64,000 nt of DNA from Roseburia hominis A2-183 (lineage in GTDB: Bacteria > Bacillota > Clostridia > Lachnospirales > Lachnospiraceae), in assembly GCF_000225345.1 (NCBI RefSeq), contig NC_015977.1, forward strand, positions 2,711,501 to 2,775,500. Direction: 5' to 3'. A model generated the notes under the pieces. That model worked only from the letters and a program-made list of their open reading frames with translations. It searched no databases and was not told where the DNA came from. Of this stretch, positions 9,791 to 18,591 are shown piece by piece; position 1 is the first letter of the stretch, and each line of letters starts with the position of its first letter. Position numbers and translations under genes: made by a program.

Positions 9791-11773
9791 CTACAGGTCA
9801 CGCAGCATCCCTTTGAGTTCGATCATCTTGTCGCGGTATTCCGCCGCCGCCTCGAAATTGAGATCCGCCGCCGCTTTTTCCATCTTTTTCTGGATATCGG
9901 CAATCAGCTTCGTCAGTTCCGCCTTGTTCATCGACTCCGGAGACTTCTTGAAATTCATTTCTTCCTTTGCGATCTTCTTGGAAACAGAGATCAGTTCCCG
10001 CACCGACTTCTGAATCGTCGTCGGTGTAATGCCGTGTGCCTCGTTGTACTCCTGCTGGATCTTGCGGCGCCGTTCCGTCTCCTCGATCGCAACACGCATG
10101 GAATCCGTAATGGTATCCGCATACATGATCACATGTCCCTCGCTGTTGCGCGCCGCCCTGCCGATGGTCTGGATCAGCGACGTCTCAGAACGCAGGAAGC
10201 CTTCCTTGTCCGCATCCAGGATTGCCACCAGGGTAATCTCCGGTATGTCCAATCCCTCACGCAGAAGGTTGATGCCCACCAGCACATCGAACACATCCAG
10301 ACGCAGATCGCGGATAATCTCCGCGCGCTCTAACGTATCAATATCGGAATGGAGATATTTGACGCGGATCCCCAGTTCCCGCATGTAATCGGTCAGATCC
10401 TCCGCCATTTTTTTCGTCAGGGTCGTAATCAGCACCTTGTGGTGGTTCTTGATCTCCTTGTTGACCTCACCCACCAGATCATCAATCTGCCCCTCTACCG
10501 GGCGCACCACAACCTCCGGATCGAGCAGTCCCGTCGGCCGGATAATCTGCTCCGCGCGCAAAAGTTCATGCTCATCCTCGTATACGTTCGGCGTCGCCGA
10601 AACGAACAGCATCTGGTCGATCTTGCCCTCAAATTCCTCAAAATTCAGCGGGCGGTTATCCTTCGCAGACGGCAGCCGGAACCCGTAATCCACCAGCGTG
10701 CTCTTTCGTGACTGATCCCCCGCATACATTCCGCGGATCTGCGGAATTGTGATATGGGACTCATCCACGATAATCAGATAATCATCCTTAAAGTAATCCA
10801 TCAGTGTGTGCGGCGTCGCCCCCGCCGGAAGCCCCGCCAGATGCCTGGAGTAGTTCTCTATACCGCTGCAGAATCCCGTCTCTTTTAACATCTCAATGTC
10901 AAAATTCGTGCGCTCCGCGATTCTCTGTGCCTCCAGCAGCTTGTCCTCTCCCTTGAAATACTTCACGCGCTCTTCCAGCTCCGCCTCGATGTTATCGCAC
11001 GCTCTTAAAATCTTTTCCTGCGGCACAACGTAGTGGGAAGCCGGAAATACCGCAAAATGCTCGAGCCGGCACTTAATCTCGCCGGTCAGCACATCAATCT
11101 CCGTTATACGGTCAATCTCATCCCCGAAAAACTCCACGCGGATCGCCGTATCGCCATAGTTTGCCGGGAATATCTCAAGCACATCCCCGCGGACCCGGAA
11201 CGTGCCGCGATGAAAATCCATCTCATTTCGCGTGTACTGAATATCGATCAGCGCACGGATGACCTCGTCCCTGTCCTTCTCCATGCCCGGGCGCAGCGAT
11301 ACCATCATGCCAAGGTAATCCTCCGGGCTGCCCAGACCATAGATACAGGAAACCGATGCCACAACGATCACATCTCTCCGCTCCACAAGCGCAGCCGTGG
11401 CAGACAGGCGCAGTTTATCTATCTCCTCATTGATTGCCGAGTCTTTTGCGATATAGGTATCCGTCTGCGGCACATACGCCTCCGGCTGATAATAATCATA
11501 GTATGACACAAAATACTCGACTGCATTCTCCGGGAAAAATTCCTTCATCTCCCCGTAGAGCTGCGCCGCCAGTGTTTTATTGTGAGAAATAATCAGTGTC
11601 GGCCGGTTCAGCTGTTCGATGACATTCGCCATCGTAAATGTCTTGCCCGAACCCGTCACGCCGAGCAGCGTCTCAAACTGGTTGCCCTCGCGGAATCCGC
11701 GCACCAGTTCTTCAATCGCCTGCGGCTGGTCTCCAGTCGGCTTGTATTTGGAATGTAATTTAAAATGATCCAC
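9791..11773 (-). CDS. uvrB: Excinuclease ABC subunit B
   Basis: 660 residues from a GTG start at 11773, chosen because AAGGAG is 8-9 nt upstream and the length then matches the family (about 660-670). The open frame continues 35 codons further up without support. Motifs: Walker [13 protein letters not shown] (about 38-49), the damage-probing hairpin region [12 protein letters not shown], helicase motifs VDESHITIP and [21 protein letters not shown], and a C-terminal UVR domain that binds UvrC. It receives the lesion from UvrA and forms the pre-incision complex. It is followed by uvrA. I saw no clear LexA box upstream. Confidence 0.97.
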   Translation of the reverse strand: MDHFKLHSKYKPTGDQPQAIEELVRGFREGNQFETLLGVTGSGKTFTMANVIEQLNRPTLIISHNKTLAAQLYGEMKEFFPENAVEYFVSYYDYYQPEAYVPQTDTYIAKDSAINEEIDKLRLSATAALVERRDVIVVASVSCIYGLGSPEDYLGMMVSLRPGMEKDRDEVIRALIDIQYTRNEMDFHRGTFRVRGDVLEIFPANYGDTAIRVEFFGDEIDRITEIDVLTGEIKCRLEHFAVFPASHYVVPQEKILRACDNIEAELEERVKYFKGEDKLLEAQRIAERTNFDIEMLKETGFCSGIENYSRHLAGLPAGATPHTLMDYFKDDYLIIVDESHITIPQIRGMYAGDQSRKSTLVDYGFRLPSAKDNRPLNFEEFEGKIDQMLFVSATPNVYEDEHELLRAEQIIRPTGLLDPEVVVRPVEGQIDDLVGEVNKEIKNHHKVLITTLTKKMAEDLTDYMRELGIRVKYLHSDIDTLERAEIIRDLRLDVFDVLVGINLLREGLDIPEITLVAILDADKEGFLRSETSLIQTIGRAARNSEGHVIMYADTITDSMRVAIEETERRRKIQQEYNEAHGITPTTIQKSVRELISVSKKIAKEEMNFKKSPESMNKAELTKLIADIQKKMEKAAADLNFEAAAEYRDKMIELKGMLRDL

Positions 11774-11871
11774 TTGCAAATCTCCTTTTATGTTCTCATA
11801 AAAAATAGAAAGCGCCCTTTCCCGGCTGTGCAGTACATGTCCGGAAAATCTTTGATGCTGCAAATCGGAAA

Positions 11872-12198
11872 TTACCAACGCTTCATGTTCTTCTCAAACT
11901 TCCCGGTATATGCCTGCTTCAATTCATCTGCCGTAATTCCGTAACAGAGCATGACATCATTGTAGTACATAAGAACATCAGCCATTTCCTCAACCAGATC
12001 TTTTCTCAATTCTTCCTGTGTCAGGGCATTCACTGCACCATGCTTTTTGACAATATCAATCACTTCACCTATTTCGCCAACCATCCAAAGCATCTTGTTC
12101 TGTCCTGTTTCCGGACAGATCGGTTCCCATCTGTCCTTGTACTTATCCTGCAAGCTTCTCTGCATTTTCTGCATTTCGTTTATACTAAAATCTTCCAT
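11872..12198 (-). CDS. MazG-like nucleotide pyrophosphohydrolase
   Basis: 108 residues from the ATG at 12198, which has GGGGAGGA 7 nt upstream. The helices [11 protein letters not shown] and [12 protein letters not shown] carry the EExxD-type metal-binding pattern of the all-alpha MazG/dUTPase-like family, which hydrolyses (d)NTPs to (d)NMPs and pyrophosphate. It is a single-domain form, so it may clean the nucleotide pool or act in a stress response. It lies 98 nt before uvrB on the same strand and at the host end of the AT-rich run of small genes, so it may be one of those accessory genes rather than a member of the repair operon. Confidence 0.8.
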   Translation of the reverse strand: MEDFSINEMQKMQRSLQDKYKDRWEPICPETGQNKMLWMVGEIGEVIDIVKKHGAVNALTQEELRKDLVEEMADVLMYYNDVMLCYGITADELKQAYTGKFEKNMKRW

Positions 12199-12341
12199 AC
12201 CACATTCCTCCCCTGAAATAGTTCTGCAAATCAAAAATTTTCACTTTTTTGCAGCTTAATAAGCTGAACCTTGCCATCCATTTTAACATCCTTGACAACA
12301 AAATCATACTTCTCAATCAATGAAATTCTGCAAGTGGAAAG

Positions 12342-12614
12342 TTATACCGTTATTTCAATCTGATTTTCCTCTATTGCAACAACACAGCTTTCATAATAGC
12401 CATCGCCTGTTGTGCGTGGACCACTGACGACCGGATATCCTGCTTCTTCCAGTTTCATTGTCAATTCATCCACTTTTTCTTTACTGCCGACGCTGAAAGC
12501 AATATGGATTAGACCTGTTCGGTTAAGTGTTTTCTTCATATCCTCCATATCCGGCTTATTCATTATCTCAAGTCTCGAACCGCCCTCAAAAGCAAGAAAA
12601 TATGGCCTGATTTT
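12342..12614 (-). pseudogene. Truncated glyoxalase/VOC-fold protein
   Basis: The frame after an in-frame TGA (12617-12615) reads KIRPYFLAFEGGSRLEIMNKPD and continues to VVAIEENQIEITV. That is the C-terminal half of a vicinal-oxygen-chelate (glyoxalase/bleomycin-resistance) protein: the RPYFLAFEGGSRLEIM strand-loop and the closing beta-strand are typical. The N-terminal half is missing. An internal ATG at 12563 could give 73 residues, but without the paired half and without a ribosome site. It is most likely a decayed cassette. Confidence 0.65.
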
Positions 12615-12687
12615 TCAGTCTATCTCTCGTTCCAACAGCCCCTAACAATCATGATTTTTCCGATTCTGCAAACTTGAATTTCATGCG

Positions 12688-13206
12688 CTATTTGTTTATC
12701 AACCATTCCATAGTTTCAAAATTCAAATATAGTTCTATTTCTTTTCCCCATGTCAAAAATTCAAAACAACTGATTTTTAAAATATTCTCTCTCCATTCAA
12801 CAAATTTCAAATTATCAGCATTAATGGGAAGAACTATGTTTTCCATATCGCTAATCTTAGTATTTGCAAACATCTCAATGCCATAGCCGTCTGTAACTAA
12901 AATTTTTCCAAATGGTGTGACTGTTATATCTACATATTCTGGTTGTGAATAATATTCCATAATTTCACCACCATAAATATCTAGCACATACATATAATCA
13001 GAAGTCAAAACAACAATAATTCCTAATGTTGTAGAACAAGATACCCCTCTATATTTACCTCTAAATTCACCACACCAAATATCGTCTTCTTCGGTAAATT
13101 TTATCCATGTCCAATCAGTTGAATTCCATGGACTTTTTATATCATAAATTTTTTCAATATATTCCCCTGAATATGGTTGTTGAATATATTCTGCTCTAGA
13201 AATCAT
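12688..13206 (-). CDS. Hypothetical protein, possible immunity-type protein
   Basis: 172 residues, acidic and rich in aromatic residues and beta-strand pattern (FRGKYRGVSCSTTLG, TSDYMYVLDIYGGEIMEYY, VDITVTPFGKILVTDGYGI). No signal peptide or membrane segment. I do not recognise the family. Size, composition and placement among unrelated short AT-rich genes are like immunity proteins of contact-dependent toxin systems, but no toxin is present, so this is a guess. GGAG lies about 8 nt before the start, and the leader carries the repeat found before the next three genes. Confidence 0.6.
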   Translation of the reverse strand: MISRAEYIQQPYSGEYIEKIYDIKSPWNSTDWTWIKFTEEDDIWCGEFRGKYRGVSCSTTLGIIVVLTSDYMYVLDIYGGEIMEYYSQPEYVDITVTPFGKILVTDGYGIEMFANTKISDMENIVLPINADNLKFVEWRENILKISCFEFLTWGKEIELYLNFETMEWLINK

Positions 13207-13216
13207 TTAAACGCAT

Positions 13217-13235
13217 CTCCAAAATACCGATTTTT
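13217..13235 (-). repeat. Cassette-leader repeat, diverged copy
   Basis: Reading the minus strand, AAAAATCGGTATTTTGGAG precedes the 172-residue gene. It is a diverged copy of the leader repeat best seen at 14281-14313, ending in the ribosome site. Confidence 0.5.
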
Positions 13236-13253
13236 ATTGCTAACAAGCAGACA

Positions 13254-13646
13254 TTATCTTTCATATAAAATATGTAAATCTCCATCAACAAATCCAATAC
13301 CTATTGCTTGATATTTTTTTAAACTTCCAGCATATTTCCCAAAAGAAAGGTATTCATTCAATAAACCAATAAAAAATGTTTCCATTGATTTCCAATCACT
13401 TTCACGCTCTATCATAAAAGGATTATCTCTTGTAGCAAATACTTCATCACAAGCCCAATCGTCATTATCCCTATCGAATGAAAATGTGCCGACTAATTCA
13501 ATAGACCATTTATTATCTGTATCTTCATATAAATTAAAGTTAATCGCTTTTATTTCACTATTCAATTCATTCTTTAAGATCAAATCTAACCATTCAAAGA
13601 AATCTTTGTTGTTTTTATTCGGTTTTAATTTATCAAATAATCCCAT
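13254..13646 (-). CDS. Hypothetical protein, possible immunity-type protein
   Basis: 130 residues, soluble, acidic. It starts MGLFDKLKPNKNNKDFFEWL and has alternating strand/helix pattern (INFNLYEDTDNKWSIELVG, ATRDNPFMIERESDWKSME). The end AIGIGFVDGDLHILYER is compact. I do not recognise it. The style, short with WS-E-V and G-DGD motifs, again recalls small immunity proteins. GGAGGT lies 6 nt upstream of the ATG in the shared leader repeat (13653-13686). It is AT-rich compared with uvrB. Confidence 0.6.
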   Translation of the reverse strand: MGLFDKLKPNKNNKDFFEWLDLILKNELNSEIKAINFNLYEDTDNKWSIELVGTFSFDRDNDDWACDEVFATRDNPFMIERESDWKSMETFFIGLLNEYLSFGKYAGSLKKYQAIGIGFVDGDLHILYER

Positions 13647-13652
13647 ACTTCG

Positions 13653-13686
13653 ACCTCCACAAATATCGATTTCTCGATTTCAAAAA
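13653..13686 (-). repeat. Cassette-leader repeat
   Basis: A 34-nt leader in front of the 130-residue gene. On the plus strand it reads ACCTCC-ACAAATA-TCGATTTCTCGATTTC-AAAAAC. The block TCGATTTCTCGATTTC differs at two positions from the corresponding CCGATTTCTCAATTTC at 14292-14307. Confidence 0.65.
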
Positions 13687-13693
13687 CTAGAAG

Positions 13694-14275
13694 TTATCTT
13701 TTTCTTCCTAAATATCGGCATACTTTTGATTTGTATTGCAGGTACTCATTTCCAAATGCTTCTATCAAAAAATCTTCCTCTACATTGACTATCTGTAAAT
13801 GAAAAAATACCACTGCAAAACCTGTGGCAAAGCAAAGGAACCAATTAAAGAACGAAAACAATATTCCTATATACATTAAATCAAAACCCAAAAATGCAGG
13901 ATTTCTGCTAATAGAATAGATGCCCGTTGTTACCAAATTGGTCTTTTCTTCTTTTTGCACACCTGCTCTCCAATTCTCCTTCATCTGTGTAACAGAAACA
14001 ATAAAAGCAAGTACACCGAACATTGTTATTACAACTCCTGTAAATTGCAACACAATATGTGCTGTTTCTGAATAAAAGACAATACTGATAATCTGTATTA
14101 CAGGAAGCAAATATGTGATTATTTTAAGAGCTACTTCTATAAATTTGACAAATCCCTCTTTTCCTTTTCCTAATTGGCCTGTCTTTATGCCTTGCTTTTT
14201 CTGACTAATCAGCTTTGCAAAATAGCAGATGTAGAACACTGCCATCAGTGAAATTGTAACAATTTTTATTATCAT
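13694..14275 (-). CDS. Isoprenylcysteine carboxyl methyltransferase (ICMT)-family membrane protein
   Basis: 193 residues with about five hydrophobic segments (start IIKIVTISLMAVFYICYFA; IITYLLPVIQIISIVFY; IVLQFTGVVITMFGVLAFIV; LMYIGILFSFFNWFLCF). The conserved core NLVTTGIYSISRNPAFLG and the trailing EEDFLIEAFGNEYLQYKSKV match the ICMT/phospholipid methyltransferase family. These use SAM to methylate lipids or prenylated substrates in the membrane. The bacterial substrate is unknown. GGAGGT lies 5 nt before the ATG, inside the leader repeat. A host origin is not certain given the AT-rich surroundings. Confidence 0.8.
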   Translation of the reverse strand: MIIKIVTISLMAVFYICYFAKLISQKKQGIKTGQLGKGKEGFVKFIEVALKIITYLLPVIQIISIVFYSETAHIVLQFTGVVITMFGVLAFIVSVTQMKENWRAGVQKEEKTNLVTTGIYSISRNPAFLGFDLMYIGILFSFFNWFLCFATGFAVVFFHLQIVNVEEDFLIEAFGNEYLQYKSKVCRYLGRKR

Positions 14276-14280
14276 CGTGT

Positions 14281-14313
14281 ACCTCCAAATTCCGATTTCT
14301 CAATTTCAAAAAC
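14281..14313 (-). repeat. Cassette-leader repeat with full att-core match
   Basis: A 33-nt leader in front of the ICMT-family gene. The 13 bases CAAATTCCGATTT (14286-14298) are identical to 29218-29230 at the right end of the mobile element. Twelve of them recur at 14799-14810. Confidence 0.7.
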
Positions 14314-14327
14314 AGGAATTGTTCTGC

Positions 14328-14780
14328 TTAGTTTGGCAACTCGCTTTCTTCAACGGGAACTGCCTCTAAGTCAGTGTTGCTCCAATAAGAGCTAATATCT
14401 GCACTTGTAAAGTATTCAAAATTATCTGTGGAAGATTTCAGATTGCCTGTCTTTACTCCATCGCAGCCATAAATCAGTTCATAACTTGTTCCATCAGAAA
14501 GGTTAAATCTGAAACTGGTTATCTCTGCTCCAGCGGTTTCCTCTACTTCTTTGAGTTCCAGGGATAGCCCCTCAAACATATCATACAAGTTCTTTATGGT
14601 TTCTTCGGCAACAATGACCTTCTTTTCTGCTGACACAGGTGCTCCAACAAAGTGATACATTTCTATATTTTCAACATCACCTACCTCAAAAGGTAAATCA
14701 ATATTGACTGTCTTGTTGTTGCACCCAACCAAGCCAAGCACACAAACCACTGCTAAAACTAATGCTATCAACTTTTTCAT
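14328..14780 (-). CDS. Small lipoprotein
   Basis: 150 residues from the ATG at 14780, which has GGAGG 8 nt upstream. The N-terminus MKKLIALVLAVVCVLGLVGC is a type II signal peptide with lipobox LVGC and lipidated Cys20. The mature part is acidic with no transmembrane segment (FRFNLSDGTSYELIYGCDG, SSYWSNTDLEAVPVEE). It would be anchored to the outer face of the membrane. I do not recognise the family and cannot assign a function. Its leader contains attL of the mobile element, so its original upstream neighbour is probably the gene now at 29229-29534. Confidence 0.75.
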   Translation of the reverse strand: MKKLIALVLAVVCVLGLVGCNNKTVNIDLPFEVGDVENIEMYHFVGAPVSAEKKVIVAEETIKNLYDMFEGLSLELKEVEETAGAEITSFRFNLSDGTSYELIYGCDGVKTGNLKSSTDNFEYFTSADISSYWSNTDLEAVPVEESELPN

Positions 14781-14798
14781 ACAATCAACCTCCTTCGT

Positions 14799-14810
14799 CA
14801 AATTCCGATT
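14799..14810. other. attL core
   Basis: CAAATTCCGATT, inside the leader of the lipoprotein gene. It is followed by GAGATTTC, which mirrors GAAATCTC next to attR. Confidence 0.75.
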
Positions 14811-14907
14811 GAGATTTCACCTGTTTTAGGGAATTTAATAACTGTTATATTTTGTTATTAAATTCTCTGCAAGCCCTTGAAAACACTGGATTTATCGCAG
14901 GTGAGCT

Positions 14908-14980
14908 TTCCCTTATTGTTTCCCTTGTGTTATATCGTCCCGTCAGTGTTTACGAACTCTGATAAGGGCAAATACAAGGG
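14908..14980. promoter_or_regulatory. Probable integrase arm-binding region, left end
   Basis: TTTCCCTTATTGTTTCCCTTG (14908-14928, first 20 bases decisive) and, further in, GATAAGGGCAAATACAAGGG (14961-14980). Related motifs CCCTTATTTCCCTTG and AATAAGGG occur just after the integrase at the right end. The pairing of these motifs at both termini is what is seen in sequence; arm binding is inferred. Confidence 0.5.
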
Positions 14981-15095
14981 CAAGAAAAATCTATAAAACA
15001 GTATAACACAAAATAAAAGTGACATGGTGAACTGATTGAAATGCTTCTGATTTTTGTAACAAATGACTGATTGAATGATAAGGAGATTCTATACG

Positions 15096-15335
15096 ATGAG
15101 AACAATATTTGCAGAATACAATCCACACAGAAACAGCATTGATATTTATACTTCTGCTGGTTATATGCTCCGCATTGACTGTTGGGAAGCCGAAAAGGAT
15201 TTAAAAACCACACCCGGATCAGACTGTGCATTGAACGCACTTGCCATTGATAAACCGCTTGAATATGCAAAATTATATCTTGATGGAACAATGCAGATAT
15301 GGGTAGATGCAGAAGATTCATTAGAACTATGGTGA
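15096..15335 (+). CDS. Small conserved element protein (DUF6061-like)
   Basis: 79 residues from the ATG at 15096, which has AAGGAG 10 nt upstream; an earlier in-frame ATG at 15075 lacks a site. The sequence MRTIFAEYNPHRNSIDIYTS and the end LYLDGTMQIWVDAEDSLELW are very like small proteins I remember from integrative elements of Firmicutes, annotated DUF6061. Function unknown. It is the only plus-strand gene in the left half of the element and lies close to attL. Confidence 0.7.
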   Translation: MRTIFAEYNPHRNSIDIYTSAGYMLRIDCWEAEKDLKTTPGSDCALNALAIDKPLEYAKLYLDGTMQIWVDAEDSLELW

Positions 15336-15705
15336 TTTTTTCAACAGCACTAAGGTTACTTTTTCCCAATCTCATTTATTGAGAATCGTCTTTTTACCGT
15401 GCATATATATTCAATATCTTTTTATCTATTATAATGAAATCAAGGGCTGGTCTAATGCCAGCCCTACAAAAATGAAAATTCACATAGAAAATAAATTTAC
15501 AATTTTTCCGATATAAACCTGTTATCAACAAATACAAACATAATTTATATTATCGTATCTATTGATATGATATGTATTTCAAAGAGTTACCAGAAGTTTT
15601 TGAAAACTTTTCCCTTGTGATATTATCTAAAGCTCCTAATTTTATACTTTTCCCATGATGGAGCAGCTTATTTGACCGTATCTCTAGCACCAAAGATGTT
15701 GTATT
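15336..15705. other. Intergenic stretch with one hairpin
   Basis: No gene seen. It contains AGGGCTGG (15443-15450) pairing with CCAGCCCT (15458-15465) over a 7-nt loop. No clear U-run follows on either strand, so a terminator role is uncertain. It lies between the convergent DUF6061-like and DUF3879-like genes. Confidence 0.5.
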
Positions 15706-16338
15706 CTATACTGATACATCAATAGAATTGCGAACTAACCTATTACCATTTTTGACAAGAGTAGATTCCACTGATTCTCTTTTGACATTATCAAGAATGC
15801 TTGTATCAAACTTTTGTCCCGGTTTCCAATTTGGATTAGCTGATTTCACTGCTGCATACATAGCAGCTCTATACTGTCCTTCGTATTGCTCTAAAGTCCA
15901 TGTACCACTTAAACGTTTGTCTTTACTTACGCTTAACTGATAATCCTTAAAAATATCTGAACGCTTAGTTGTATCACCATTTGAAATACCGTTTTCCTTA
16001 ATAAATTCCCTCTTCACATTATCAAACATCTTTTGACGATATTCCTCGGATACACTCGTGAGCTGCTGCCATGATGTACCTTTTCCGGTAACATCCATTC
16101 CCGCCACTCCATTTGCATTCAGTAAATCGCCATCCGAATCAAATTGCTTCATCAGATTCTTAATAATGGTATCTCTTCCACCGAATGTTTCATATATCAA
16201 TCTTTCTTCTGCTGACATCATGGCTTCATTTTGCATAATACCAGATAACCGGCCTTTTTCTTTCAAAGCCTTATATTGTTTACTATTTGTGTTAATACCA
16301 TTATAGGTATTGCCTAATCCGCTGATATTCATTGACAT
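15706..16338 (-). CDS. DUF3879-like protein of unknown function
   Basis: 210 residues from the ATG at 16338, which has AAGGAGGT 5 nt upstream. It starts MSMNISGLGNTYNGINTNSK, contains IKNLMKQFDSDGDLLNANGV and ends ESVESTLVKNGNRLVRNSIDV. There is no signal peptide. A fragment of a second member lies at 18018-18365 (shared NSKxYKA, AIKNLM/IIKNLM, QYDKNGDWIDPNTG). The D-x-D-G-D stretch resembles a loop that could bind calcium. From memory such proteins are annotated DUF3879. It belongs to a cluster of signal-less unknown proteins in the element. Confidence 0.7.
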   Translation of the reverse strand: MSMNISGLGNTYNGINTNSKQYKALKEKGRLSGIMQNEAMMSAEERLIYETFGGRDTIIKNLMKQFDSDGDLLNANGVAGMDVTGKGTSWQQLTSVSEEYRQKMFDNVKREFIKENGISNGDTTKRSDIFKDYQLSVSKDKRLSGTWTLEQYEGQYRAAMYAAVKSANPNWKPGQKFDTSILDNVKRESVESTLVKNGNRLVRNSIDVSV

Positions 16339-16590
16339 ATAAAACCTCCTTGTAAATAAATTCAAAATCCGTTTAGAATTAACTCAATGCTATATAGTAT
16401 ATATCGTCATAAATCTCCAAGAAATAAGTTTCACTGTTAAGTGCCCTCTTGATTATACAGGTGGTTGTTGCGTGTTCTTCGTTCCTCTTTGGATAACTTT
16501 TGACGCAACCTCTTTTCCAAGTTCTCAAACTGGCGGATTTTCTTCTTTCCATCCTCAATCTCGGCTGTCCCTTGTGGGTGTCAATCAAAA

Positions 16591-17223
16591 TTATTTTTCT
16601 TGGTCTGCGTCAACCGTTCCAGCACCGTCATCAGTATATAGCTCGGCTGGAATTGAATTGACAGCAAGTTGTTTTTCTGGCGGTATCGAATTATACCACT
16701 CAAGCCATTCAAGGGTTTCTTCGGATAAGTCCGATTTGTTAAATAACTGTCCTTCAAATTCAACCGTTTCATTTTCAGCATCTTCCATATGACTATATAA
16801 GAAATATTTACCATCAATTAAAACCACAATATTATTTTCATATTGATATACTTTAGCACCTACAATATCGTCATTGGCTTGGAAATTCTCTTTTGGCTCT
16901 TGCGATGAGCTAACTTTGCTTTCGATTTCCCCTAAATAAGTGAACTGGCTTTCTTTATCTGTAAAATCGAGTTGACTATCCGTATATTGATACAACTTGT
17001 TATTTACATAAACCATAGGAGCCAAATCTCCAGAAATAGGGGGATTAGAGCCATTAAGTAAACGCGGAATTGTAACTACGCAAATTATAAGGCAAAGACA
17101 GGCTGCCATAATTCCCCACTTTATCCATATAGGCTTTTTCATTTTCGTTTTGTAGTTGAGTGCTTCATCAACATATTTTGTATCAAGCTCGCTCATAGCG
17201 TCAGAAAATTTCTTTGCGTTCAT
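16591..17223 (-). CDS. Probable anti-sigma factor (single-pass membrane protein)
   Basis: 210 residues. The N-terminal ~30 residues are cytoplasmic (MNAKKFSDAMSELDTKYVDE). One membrane segment follows at about 31-55 (WIKWGIMAACLCLIICVVTI), then an extracellular acidic domain. Its ATG overlaps the stop of the sigma gene by 4 nt (ATGA). This is the standard layout of a co-translated anti-sigma factor that holds an ECF sigma at the membrane. I see no zinc-binding HxxxCxxC motif, so it is not a ZAS-type anti-sigma. The signal sensed is unknown. Confidence 0.75.
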   Translation of the reverse strand: MNAKKFSDAMSELDTKYVDEALNYKTKMKKPIWIKWGIMAACLCLIICVVTIPRLLNGSNPPISGDLAPMVYVNNKLYQYTDSQLDFTDKESQFTYLGEIESKVSSSQEPKENFQANDDIVGAKVYQYENNIVVLIDGKYFLYSHMEDAENETVEFEGQLFNKSDLSEETLEWLEWYNSIPPEKQLAVNSIPAELYTDDGAGTVDADQEK

Positions 17224-17780
17224 ACGAATACCTCTCTTTCAATCAAGTATTGCTTCATTTTCTCGCGGATACGGGTCAGCCGGACAGAAATATTTTTTTC
17301 TGAAAGCCCTACAAACTCGGCTATGTCCTTGTAGCTGTCGGAAAACCAATAGCGGCGCATAAAGATAACGCGGTTTTCGATAGTCAGCGTGTCTAAAAAA
17401 GACTCAATGATACAGGCTAACTCTCTGACCTCGATTTCTTCTTCAATGTTTTTCTGGTCTGCAATACAGGCTTCAATTTCCTCCAAAGCAATCGTGTAAT
17501 GACTGCTTCGTTTGGCTGCTTCCTTTCTCCAATAGATTTTGAGCGAAATATTCCGAACGATTTTCAAAAGATACGACAACAATGGGTTAGGTCGTGCTGG
17601 GGGAATGGCGTTCCATGCACCTAAATAAGCGTCGTTTACACATTCCTCCGCGTCCTGTCTGCTCCCTACTATATGGTAGGAAAGATTGTGACAGGCTTTT
17701 CCATATTTTATGTCCAGTTCCCGTATGCCCTGTTCCGAACGCTCAAAAAACATTTCTATGATTTTTTCATCGTCTATCAT
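17220..17780 (-). CDS. ECF-type RNA polymerase sigma factor
   Basis: 186 residues from the ATG at 17780 (AAGGAGG 7 nt upstream; a GTG one codon earlier is closer to the site). Region 2 is seen as AEECVNDAYLGAWNAIPP and the LLKIVRNISL stretch, region 4 as ENRVIFMRRYWFSDSYKDIA and GLSEKNISVRLTRIREKM. It directs RNA polymerase to a small regulon when released by its partner at 16591-17223. Carriage on a mobile element suggests it regulates element genes, perhaps the adjoining unknown proteins, but no conserved promoter was identified. Confidence 0.88.
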   Translation of the reverse strand: MIDDEKIIEMFFERSEQGIRELDIKYGKACHNLSYHIVGSRQDAEECVNDAYLGAWNAIPPARPNPLLSYLLKIVRNISLKIYWRKEAAKRSSHYTIALEEIEACIADQKNIEEEIEVRELACIIESFLDTLTIENRVIFMRRYWFSDSYKDIAEFVGLSEKNISVRLTRIREKMKQYLIEREVFV

Positions 17781-17864
17781 CACACCGCCTCCTTTCCGGC
17801 TTCACTCATATACTACGGTTTCAGCGGCAAACACTACATCTAATCCGAAACTTTTTTCAAAAAA

Positions 17865-17969
17865 TTACCATTTTGCTTTATTATAAAATACATAATCGCA
17901 GAACATGCAACTCCTACAGGATATGTTATTGTCATAGATGCCATTCATATAATTGTTCACACTAGACAT
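17865..17969 (-). CDS. Small Cys-containing ORF (34 aa)
   Basis: Starts ATG at 17969 with TGGAGG 9 nt upstream and encodes 34 residues including SCRSCMFCD (C-x2-C-x2-C). No family recognised. It lies between the sigma gene and the DUF3879-like fragment. The strong ribosome site is the only support; the peptide could be a chance ORF. Confidence 0.3.
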   Translation of the reverse strand: MSSVNNYMNGIYDNNISCRSCMFCDYVFYNKAKW

Positions 17970-18017
17970 TTTATAATACCTCCATTCTTTCATTAGGCTT
18001 TCGCATTAAAAACCGCC

Positions 18018-18365
18018 TCAAATGATATGTTTATAACTGTTTCTGTTCTCATCCGTTACAGCAAGTCCTGTTAATCCGGTATTCGGATCAATCCAGTCTC
18101 CATTTTTGTCATACTGGCTCATCAGGTTCTTAATTGCCTGAACATTTGTAAACATTGCACCGTTTCCATTTTTCATCATCTCACTCAGTACTGCTTTATA
18201 CTTTTTACTGTTTGTGTCGATCCCTGCTGCTTTTAATTGTTTCTGTACAGAACTGCTATTCATTTGATAATCTGGATTACCAAAGACTGTTGGTTTATCC
18301 TTCAGAATGTACAAGCGATCAGATAACCACCATTCTTGCACTTGTAGAAGCCTATCTTCGTACAT
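18018..18365 (-). pseudogene. DUF3879-like fragment
   Basis: The frame matches the first ~80 residues of the DUF3879-like protein at 15706-16338 (GIDTNSKKYKAVLSEMM, QAIKNLMSQYDKNGDWIDP) and stops after DENRNSYKHII. The ~120-residue C-terminal part present in the paralogue is missing. The first ~34 codons are unlike the family; the natural start may be the ATG of MNSSSVQKQLKAAG. No good ribosome site precedes the long form. Probably a truncated copy. Confidence 0.55.
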
Positions 18366-18435
18366 ATAAAACCCATGAAACAGAATAGCAGAAAGATTTT
18401 GATTTTCTCTTGATTATTTCTGCATTTTTCTGGAT

Positions 18436-18475
18436 AAAAACAGGGCGGTCAGCTCTCCATAGCCTTCCACCCTGT
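18436..18475 (-). terminator. Intrinsic terminator after the 18592-19272 gene
   Basis: On the minus strand ACAGGGTGG (18475-18467) pairs with CCGCCCTGT (18448-18440) with one mismatch and is followed by TTTTT. Confidence 0.65.
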
Positions 18476-18591
18476 CATCTTATCTTTTCATAGAAGAAAC
18501 TATTGATTATATTGGCAATTCACAATCTTTTAGCCAAAATCGCAGTTCCAACCAATGCACCAATTTGATATTTCCCTTTTACCGAATCCTT

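Noticed and set aside
11774-11871. LexA (SOS) box upstream of uvrB
   Set aside because: Only a half-site-like GAACAT is visible; no CGAAC...GTTCG-type palindrome found.
11872-14820. Integron cassette array
   Set aside because: No integron integrase or attC-type site with RYYYAAC was seen; the repeated leader is short and includes the ribosome site.
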